DNA from: an uncultured Actinotalea sp.
GTDB lineage: Bacteria > Actinomycetota > Actinomycetes > Actinomycetales > Cellulomonadaceae
Length of the DNA stretch: 14,849 nt
Direction of reading: 5' to 3'
NCBI RefSeq assembly: GCF_946885855.1
Contig: NZ_CAMPHH010000055.1
Span: 1-14,849, forward strand
The position numbers and the translations under genes are program-made. The first letter of the stretch is position 1, and each line of letters opens with the position of its first letter. The notes under the pieces are model-generated. The model worked only from the letters and a program-made list of their open reading frames with translations, searched no databases and was not told the origin of the DNA. Below are positions 8,992 through 14,849 of this stretch, in pieces.

Positions 8992-9812
8992 GACGCGTCA
9001 CCTGCTCCCTCGGTCCGCGCGCGGGTCGCGTCGACGTCGGCGCACACCTGCGCGAGCTCCTCGTCCGCCACCCGCAGGTAGCCGGAGGCGGTCACGGTGG
9101 CCACGACGGGATAGATCCGACGCAGCGTGTCCGGCCCGCCGGTCGCCGAGTCGTCGTCGGCCGCGTCCACGAGCGCGTGCACCGCCGTGCGTACGGCGTC
9201 CGGCGCGGCCATCCCCGGCCGCCACAGCTTCTTCAGGGACCCCCGCGCGAACACGGAGCCGGAGCCGACGGCGTGGTGGTCGCGCTCCTCGTACCGGCCC
9301 CCGGTGACGTCGTAGGAGAAGATCCGCCCGGCACCGCCGTCGAGGTCGTAGCCGCCGAAGAGCGGCACGACCGCCAGCCCCTGCATCGCCATGCCGAGGC
9401 TGCCGCGGACCATGGTCGCGAGCCGGTTGGCCTTGCCCTCCAGCGACAGCAGGGAGCCCTCGATCTTCTCGTAGTGCTCCAGCTCGAGCTGGAACAGTCG
9501 CACGAGCTCCAGTGCCAGGCCCGCCGTCCCGGCGATCCCCACCGCGGAGTACTCGTCGGCCGGGAAGACCTTCTCGATCGTCCTGCTGGCGATCATCGCC
9601 CCGGCCGTGGCCCTGCGGTCGCCCGCCATGACGACACCGCCGTCGAACGTGAGCGCGACGATCGTCGTCCCGTGCGGCGCGGTCACGTCACCGGCCGGCA
9701 GCGTCCGCGCCCCCGGAAGGAGGCTCGGGTCGTGCGCGGCGAGGAAGTCGAGGAACGACGACGTCCCGGTCATCCGGAAGGCCGGCGGCAGGGCTCCGTG
9801 CAGGTCCGTCAT
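8988..9812 (-). CDS. prcB: 20S proteasome beta subunit PrcB
   Basis: Catalytic beta subunit, a threonine protease made as a precursor. The 274 aa include a propeptide of about 48 residues removed autocatalytically at [10 protein letters not shown] to expose T49 as the nucleophile. The supporting residues fall exactly at the family spacing: D65 (position 17 of the mature chain, in GDRRAT) and K81 (position 33, in IEKVF). [25 protein letters not shown] and the later [14 protein letters not shown] are typical beta blocks. The ATG lies 6 nt after the pup stop with a weak AGTGAG ribosome site, and its end overlaps prcA, so pup-prcB-prcA are translated as a unit. Pup tagging and Mpa deliver its substrates. 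Confidence 0.98.
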   Translation of the reverse strand: MTDLHGALPPAFRMTGTSSFLDFLAAHDPSLLPGARTLPAGDVTAPHGTTIVALTFDGGVVMAGDRRATAGAMIASRTIEKVFPADEYSAVGIAGTAGLALELVRLFQLELEHYEKIEGSLLSLEGKANRLATMVRGSLGMAMQGLAVVPLFGGYDLDGGAGRIFSYDVTGGRYEERDHHAVGSGSVFARGSLKKLWRPGMAAPDAVRTAVHALVDAADDDSATGGPDTLRRIYPVVATVTASGYLRVADEELAQVCADVDATRARTEGAGDAS

Positions 9813-9818
9813 CGCGGC

Positions 9819-10013
9819 TCACTGACCGCCCTTCTGCACGAACCCGCGCACGAAGGACTCCGCGTTGGACTCCAGCACCTCGTCGATCTCCTCCAGCAGC
9901 GAGTCGACCTCGGCGTCGCGCCCCTGCGCGCTCGGCGCCGTGGGCGCGGGGGGTGCGCCCTCGGCGGGCTCGGCGTCCTCGGGACGCCGCTGGACGTGCT
10001 CCTGGCCGGCCAT
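9819..10013 (-). CDS. pup: Prokaryotic ubiquitin-like protein Pup (GGQ form)
   Basis: A 64-aa disordered tag that marks proteins for the proteasome. Residues 1-33 are hydrophilic and Pro/Ala/Glu-rich; 34-56 (AEVDSLLEEIDEVLESNAESFV) are the segment that folds into a helix on the Mpa coiled coil; the C-terminus VQKGGQ is the conserved ligation tail. It ends in Gln (codon CAG), so Dop must deamidate it to Glu before PafA can use it. K61 is the only lysine, so Pup-on-Pup chains could form only there. The first 33 residues serve as the initiation region threaded by Mpa. The start has an excellent duplicated ribosome site (AGGAGG) 5 nt upstream. First gene of the pup-prcB-prcA-pafA unit. Confidence 0.98.
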   Translation of the reverse strand: MAGQEHVQRRPEDAEPAEGAPPAPTAPSAQGRDAEVDSLLEEIDEVLESNAESFVRGFVQKGGQ

Positions 10014-10018
10014 GGTGA

Positions 10019-10031
10019 CCTCCTGCCTCCT
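10019..10031 (-). promoter_or_regulatory. Tandem Shine-Dalgarno of pup
   Basis: AGGAGG-C-AGGAGG on the minus strand. The proximal copy (10019-10024) is 5 nt from the ATG and the distal copy (10026-10031) shares its first base with the leader hairpin. This duplication suggests very strong ribosome loading, or loading from a standby site. Confidence 0.6.
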
Positions 10032-10050
10032 CCCCCGGCGGGCCGGGGGA
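10031..10050 (-). promoter_or_regulatory. GC hairpin in the pup mRNA leader
   Basis: TCCCCCGGC and GCCGGGGGA are perfect 9-nt arms separated by 2 nt (in practice a 7-bp stem with a 6-nt loop). It lies between the predicted pup transcription start and the tandem Shine-Dalgarno, which it abuts. No T-tract follows, so it is not a standard terminator. Its C-run could alternatively pair with the G-rich ribosome site. Confidence 0.5.
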
Positions 10051-10067
10051 CGCTCTGGACACTGACG

Positions 10068-10073
10068 ATCCTA
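10068..10073 (-). promoter_or_regulatory. Predicted -10 of the pup-prcB-prcA-pafA promoter
   Basis: TAGGAT on the minus strand is a typical actinobacterial -10 hexamer. The start would fall near 10061, giving a leader of about 47 nt that contains the hairpin. The -35 position (about 10091-10096, GGCCAC) is poor and lies inside an inverted repeat, which hints at activator or repressor control. Confidence 0.5.
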
Positions 10074-10085
10074 GGTGTGGGCACC

Positions 10086-10104
10086 GACACGTGGCCTGCG
10101 TGTC
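10086..10104. promoter_or_regulatory. Inverted repeat over the -35 position of the pup promoter
   Basis: GACACG-7 nt-CGTGTC, perfect 6-nt arms, centred about 22 nt upstream of the predicted -10. A further half-like GGACAC occurs at 10057-10062 near the start site. A neighbouring 12-bp palindrome CGCACCGGTGCG lies at 10107-10118. A transcription factor site is inferred only from position and symmetry. Confidence 0.35.
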
Positions 10105-10159
10105 CGCGCACCGGTGCGTCGCGGGGGCCCGCCCGACGGCTGGTCCGGTCAGGCCGCTC

Positions 10160-11803
10160 TCAGGTCCGGGCGGGCGCGAGGCGCGCCACGAGCTCGCCGG
10201 CGTCCGCGCACTCCTCGAGCAGGGCGCCCACATGGGCGCGCGTCCCGCGCCACGGGTCGCGCAGCGGGATGCGCTGCAGCGTCGGCATCCCGGGGACGTC
10301 GAGGACGACCGAGTCCCAGCTCGCCGCGCGCACCTGCGGGCCGTACCGGCGCACCACCGTGCCGCGGAAGTACGCGCGCGTGTCCTCCGGCGGGTCGGTC
10401 ACCGCCGCCGCCACCTCGGCGGGGTCGACCAGGCGCTCGACGGCACCGGCCGCGAGGAGCCGGTGGTAGAGCCCCCGCTCGGGCCGCACGTCGGACCACT
10501 GGATGTCCATGGCGGCCAGCCGGGGGTGGTCCCAGGCGAGGTGGTCGCGGCGACGCATGCCCTCCAGCAGCCGCAGCTTCGCGACCCACTCGACCTCGCG
10601 GGCGCACAGCAGCGGGTCCTCGCCCAGGCGCGCGAGCACGGAGTCCCACCGCTCCAGCACCGCCCGGGTCTCCTCGTCCTGCTCCGGTCCGACGGCGGCC
10701 CGGACCGCCTCGAGGTAGACGCGCTGGACCTCCAGCGCCGTCAGCCGCCGCCCGTCCGCGAGCAGGAGGCGGTGACCGAGCGCGAGGTCGCGGCTCACCT
10801 CGCGCACCTCCGCGACCGGGTCGGCCAGCGCGACGTCCTGCACCGCGTCGAGCAGGCCCGGGCGCGCCTGGGCCGCCTCGACCAGGGCGAGCACGAGGGA
10901 CGTCGTCCCGAGGCGGAGCCAGGTCGCGACCTCGAGCATCGTCGCGTCGCCGATGATGAGGTGCAGCCGGCGCCAGCGCGCACGGTCGGCGTGCGGCTCG
11001 TCCCGGGTGTTGACGATGGGCCGGCGCAGCGTCGTCTCCAGGCCCACCTCGGCCTCGATGTAGTCGGCGCGCTGCGAGAGCTGGAACCCGGCGGCCTGCC
11101 CGGCCTGACCCAGCCCGACCCGTCCCGCGCCGGTGAAGACCTGCCGGGTCACGAGGAAGGGGATGAGCGCGGCGGCCAGGACGTCGAACGGCACTGCGCG
11201 GTCGACGAGGTAGTTCTCGTGCGTCCCGTAGGACGCGCCCTTGCCGTCGACGTTGTTCTTGTACAGCACGACGTCCGGCATGCCGGGAGTGCTCGCGAGC
11301 GCCCGGACCGCCGCGAGCGCGACCTCCTCGCCCGCCTTGTCCCAGACGACCGCGTCCCGGGGGCCGGTCACCTCGGGGCTGGAGTACTCCGGGTGCGCGT
11401 GGTCGACGTAGAACCGGGCCCCGTTGCCGAGGATCGTCGTCGCGGCGCCCGGGTCGTCGTACTCCTCGACGAGCGGTCGCTCCCGGTGCGTCGCCCCGAA
11501 GGGCGGGACCCCGGTGACCCCTGCGGCGTCGTCGTCGGCCGGCGCGTCGCCCGACGGGGCCGGGGCGGTCGGGTCGTCCGTGAGCATCGAGGGGTGCGCC
11601 GCGGCGCGCTGCAGCCGGAAGCCGCGGGCGTCCGCGAGGGGGTCCTCGTCCTCGTAGTCCCAGCGCGCGCGGCCCGCACCGGCGGTGAGGGCGGCGTAGG
11701 CGGACACGACGGTGCTCGACAGGAGCATGGGGTTGGCCTGCGGCCGTCCCGGCTCCAGGATGCCGAACTCGGTCTCGATCCCCATCACCCGGCGCACGCT
11801 CAC
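10160..11803 (-). CDS. dop: Pup deamidase/depupylase Dop, with enlarged Dop loop
   Basis: Paralogue of PafA that converts Pup-Gln to Pup-Glu and cleaves Pup from substrates. Conserved blocks run in order: GIETEFGI (8-15), QANPMLLSS, RARWDYEDEDPLADARGF, FYVDHAHPEYSSPE with catalytic D134 (D94/95 in relatives), [53 protein letters not shown], and the C-terminal TRAYFRGTVVRRYG and SWDSVVLD. At 547 aa it is about 40 residues longer than mycobacterial Dop (from memory). The excess lies between ARGF (61) and ILGNGARF (124), the Dop loop, which here is Pro/Asp/Ala-rich. The GTG start has no Shine-Dalgarno, but a TAGGCT ends 6 nt before it, suggesting a leaderless transcript; an ATG at residue 7 (MGIETEFG) is the alternative. 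It follows mpa by 37 nt. Confidence 0.97.
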   Translation of the reverse strand: MSVRRVMGIETEFGILEPGRPQANPMLLSSTVVSAYAALTAGAGRARWDYEDEDPLADARGFRLQRAAAHPSMLTDDPTAPAPSGDAPADDDAAGVTGVPPFGATHRERPLVEEYDDPGAATTILGNGARFYVDHAHPEYSSPEVTGPRDAVVWDKAGEEVALAAVRALASTPGMPDVVLYKNNVDGKGASYGTHENYLVDRAVPFDVLAAALIPFLVTRQVFTGAGRVGLGQAGQAAGFQLSQRADYIEAEVGLETTLRRPIVNTRDEPHADRARWRRLHLIIGDATMLEVATWLRLGTTSLVLALVEAAQARPGLLDAVQDVALADPVAEVREVSRDLALGHRLLLADGRRLTALEVQRVYLEAVRAAVGPEQDEETRAVLERWDSVLARLGEDPLLCAREVEWVAKLRLLEGMRRRDHLAWDHPRLAAMDIQWSDVRPERGLYHRLLAAGAVERLVDPAEVAAAVTDPPEDTRAYFRGTVVRRYGPQVRAASWDSVVLDVPGMPTLQRIPLRDPWRGTRAHVGALLEECADAGELVARLAPART

Positions 11804-11809
11804 CCGACG

Positions 11810-11815
11810 AGCCTA
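11810..11815 (-). promoter_or_regulatory. Predicted -10 for a leaderless dop transcript
   Basis: TAGGCT on the minus strand, followed by CGTCGG and then GTG (11803). Transcription starting 7 nt after the hexamer would begin at the first base of the GTG. No clear -35 is visible, and the region upstream is the end of mpa. Confidence 0.4.
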
Positions 11816-11840
11816 GGTCAGCGGGAGACCTGCGGACGGG

Positions 11841-13625
11841 TCAGAGGTACTGCCCGGTCGGCGTCATGGTCTCGATCGAGCGGTGGGCCTCCTTGCCGCC
11901 CTTGCCCTGCACGATGGTCCGGATGAAGACGATCCGCTCGCCCTTCTTGCCCGAGATCCGGGCCCAGTCGTCCGGGTTGGTCGTGTTCGGCAGGTCCTCG
12001 TTCTCCTTGAACTCGTCGACGCAGGCCGCGAGCAGGTGGTCCACCCGGATGCCGCGGGTGCCGGTGGCGAGGAACTCCTTGATCGCGGTCTTCTTCGCGC
12101 GGTCGACGACGTTCTGGATCATCGCGCCGGAGCTGAAGTCCTTGAAGTACAGGATCTCCTTGTCCCCCGAGGCGTAGGTGACCTCGAGGAACTCGTTCTC
12201 CGGGGACTCCGCGTACATCCGCTCCACCGTGCGCTGGATCATCGCCTCGACGGCCGCGGCGGCGTCGCCGCCGTGCTCGGCGAGGTCGTCCGGGTGCAGC
12301 GGGAGGTCCGGCGTCAGGTACTTGGTGAAGATGTCCAGCGCCGCCTCGGCGTCCGGGCGCTCGATCTTGATCTTCACGTCGAGCCGGCCGGGGCGAAGGA
12401 TCGCCGGGTCGATCATGTCCTCGCGGTTCGAGGCGCCGATGACGATGACGTTGTCGAGCCGCTCCACGCCGTCGATCTCGCTGAGCAGCTGGGGCACGAC
12501 GGTCGTCTCGACGTCGCTGGACACGCCCGTGCCGCGGGTGCGGAAGAGCGACTCCATCTCGTCGAAGAACACGACCACCGGCGTCCCCTGCGACGCCTTC
12601 TCCCGAGCCCGGGCGAAGATCAGCCGGATGTGGCGCTCGGTCTCCCCGACGTACTTGTTGAGCAGCTCGGGGCCCTTGACGTTGAGGAAGTAGCTCGTGC
12701 CTGCGGGGACGGAGGCGCCGTCGGGCCCGACCGTCGTCCGCGTCTGCGCGAGCGAGCGGGCCACGGCCTTGGCGATGAGCGTCTTGCCGCACCCCGGCGG
12801 GCCGTACAGCAGGACGCCCTTGGGCGGGCGCAACCCGTGCTCGCGGTACAGGTCCGGGTGGGTGAAGGGGAGCTCCACGGCGTCCTTGATCTGCTCGATC
12901 TGGGACGCGAGGCCACCGATGTCCGCGTAGTCGATGTCCGGGACCTCCTCGAGGACCAGCTCCTCGACCTCGGCCCGCGGGATGCGCTCGAACACGAACC
13001 CCGTCCGGGACTCCACCGTCAGGGCGTCGCCGACCCGCAGGGGCCCGTCGAGCACCTGTCCGGCAAGCCGGACGACGCGCTCCTCGTCCGCGCGCCCGAC
13101 GACGAGCGCACGGCCCTCGCCGAGCAGCTCCTTGACCGTGACGATCTCGCCGACGTTCTCGTACGCGCCCGCCTCCACGACGGTCATCGCCTCGTTCAGC
13201 TTGACCTCCTGGCCCGGGCGCAGGGTGCCGAGCTCGACCTGCGGAGCGACCTGCAGCTGCATCTTGCGGCCGGACGCGATGACCTCGGCCGTGCCGTCCT
13301 CGCGGGCCTCGAGGAAGGTGGCGAACGTGGCCGGCGGGCGCCCCAGCTCGTCGAGCTGCTCCTGCATCTCGGCGAGCTTCTCGCGGGCCTGGCGCAGCGC
13401 GTCGACGAGGCGCTCGTTCTTCGCGGCCAGGAGCGCGATCTCCCGCGCGTCCTCGGCGGCCCGGCGGCGCTGCTCGTAGTGGTCGGCCGTGCTCGGGACG
13501 CGCCCCGCCGGTGCCGCCGACGGCCCGCCCGTGGCCGGCCGGTCGTGCGGGTCCGGCGTGCCCCCTCCCGCCGGCCGGTCGGGCCCGGTCGCGTGCCGGT
13601 CCTGGTGCTCAGGCGTCTGGCTCAT
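11841..13625 (-). CDS. mpa: Proteasomal AAA+ ATPase Mpa/ARC
   Basis: Hexameric unfoldase that recognises Pup and feeds substrates into the 20S core. The 594 aa comprise a disordered Pro/Gly/Thr-rich N-terminus (1-47), a coiled coil that binds Pup (about 50-96), tandem OB domains (about 97-235) and an AAA module. The AAA module has Walker A GPPGCGKT (275-282), pore loop KYVGE (324-328), Walker B VVFFDE (D355/E356), sensor-1 N400 in GASN and arginines of RPGR (411-414). It ends in GQYL, the penultimate-Tyr motif that docks PrcA. I start it at ATG 13625, which has GGGAGG (13630-13635) 4 nt upstream. The open frame continues 33 codons to 13724, but that part covers a palindrome and a promoter-like box. 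It is also called arc. It follows trmI by 120 nt. Confidence 0.97.
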   Translation of the reverse strand: MSQTPEHQDRHATGPDRPAGGGTPDPHDRPATGGPSAAPAGRVPSTADHYEQRRRAAEDAREIALLAAKNERLVDALRQAREKLAEMQEQLDELGRPPATFATFLEAREDGTAEVIASGRKMQLQVAPQVELGTLRPGQEVKLNEAMTVVEAGAYENVGEIVTVKELLGEGRALVVGRADEERVVRLAGQVLDGPLRVGDALTVESRTGFVFERIPRAEVEELVLEEVPDIDYADIGGLASQIEQIKDAVELPFTHPDLYREHGLRPPKGVLLYGPPGCGKTLIAKAVARSLAQTRTTVGPDGASVPAGTSYFLNVKGPELLNKYVGETERHIRLIFARAREKASQGTPVVVFFDEMESLFRTRGTGVSSDVETTVVPQLLSEIDGVERLDNVIVIGASNREDMIDPAILRPGRLDVKIKIERPDAEAALDIFTKYLTPDLPLHPDDLAEHGGDAAAAVEAMIQRTVERMYAESPENEFLEVTYASGDKEILYFKDFSSGAMIQNVVDRAKKTAIKEFLATGTRGIRVDHLLAACVDEFKENEDLPNTTNPDDWARISGKKGERIVFIRTIVQGKGGKEAHRSIETMTPTGQYL

Positions 13626-13629
13626 GGTG

Positions 13630-13635
13630 CCTCCC
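13630..13635 (-). promoter_or_regulatory. Shine-Dalgarno fixing the mpa start
   Basis: GGGAGG followed by CACC and ATG (13625). It supports MSQTPEHQ as the N-terminus over an ATG 33 codons upstream. Confidence 0.7.
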
Positions 13636-13659
13636 TCGACGACGAGCGCCCCGTCCGGT

Positions 13660-13679
13660 CCGTCGTCGGCCGACGACGG
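13660..13679. promoter_or_regulatory. 20-bp perfect palindrome upstream of mpa
   Basis: CCGTCGTCGGCCGACGACGG is completely self-complementary and ends 34 nt before the mpa ATG. It lies downstream of the TAGGGT box, hence in the predicted leader. It may be a dimeric operator, or in RNA a stem with a 4-nt loop. No T-run follows. Confidence 0.45.
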
Positions 13680-13707
13680 GCGGTGGGTGGTCCTCGCAGC
13701 GCTTCCC

Positions 13708-13713
13708 ACCCTA
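13708..13713 (-). promoter_or_regulatory. Predicted -10 of an mpa promoter
   Basis: TAGGGT on the minus strand, 82 nt before the mpa ATG and just after trmI. It fits the TAGGNT boxes seen before pup and dop, but I see no convincing -35. Confidence 0.35.
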
Positions 13714-13745
13714 CGTCGCGGCACCCCGTCGGGGCGGGGACGCGC

Positions 13746-14849
<1,104 letters not shown>

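Noticed and set aside
10031..10050. Hairpin before pup read as a terminator of mpa-dop
   Set aside because: It lies downstream of the likely pup start site and has no T-run, so a leader element is the better reading.
13626..13724. 33-codon N-terminal extension of Mpa to an ATG at 13724
   Set aside because: A strong Shine-Dalgarno sits before ATG 13625, and the extension covers a perfect palindrome while having no ribosome site of its own.

Overview
This window is very GC-rich chromosomal DNA with many GTG starts, Shine-Dalgarno-led operons and TAGGNT-type -10 boxes. It carries the complete Pup-proteasome locus, so it comes from an actinobacterium. The protein style (Ala/Asp/Arg-rich), an FKBP lipoprotein next to pafA and a TIGR03085-type protein suggest a Cellulomonas-like member of the Micrococcales. 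That family-level placement is inference, not proof. I see no mobile element, CRISPR array, rRNA or tRNA.

Layout, reading the minus strand from the right edge: trmI (tRNA m1A58 methyltransferase, 5' end probably outside the window), mpa/arc (proteasomal AAA+ unfoldase), dop (Pup deamidase/depupylase), pup, prcB, prcA, pafA (Pup ligase), an FKBP-type lipoprotein with two FKBP-like halves, and hisF. Next come two plus-strand genes that converge on hisF: a TIGR03085/maleylpyruvate-isomerase-like protein and a small DUF2256-DUF3253 protein. Finally, divergent from these, two coupled minus-strand genes encode the halves of a heterodimeric ABC exporter (88..3869). Coding density is high. The only gaps above 100 nt are 3870-4001, 6735-6918, 10014-10159 and 13626-13745, and all four hold palindromes or promoter-like elements. 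No gene-free stretch exceeds 300 nt.

How the genes work together: Pup ends in GGQ, so Dop must first deamidate it to GGE. PafA then ligates it to substrate lysines. Mpa binds Pup through its N-terminal coiled coil and threads substrates into the PrcA/PrcB 20S core, which it docks through its C-terminal QYL. Dop also removes Pup for recycling. Every catalytic residue I checked is intact, so the system looks functional. pup-prcB-prcA-pafA forms a tight unit (gaps of 6 nt, -4 nt and 3 nt) with a likely promoter and a hairpin leader upstream of pup. dop seems to have its own leaderless promoter, and mpa its own promoter with a 20-bp palindrome in the leader.

The system itself is known. The points worth a second look are an enlarged acidic Dop loop, a Pup with a single lysine, the hairpin plus tandem Shine-Dalgarno in the pup leader, inverted repeats near the pup and mpa promoters, a textbook asymmetric ABC exporter, and hisF coupled to the FKBP gene instead of to other his genes.
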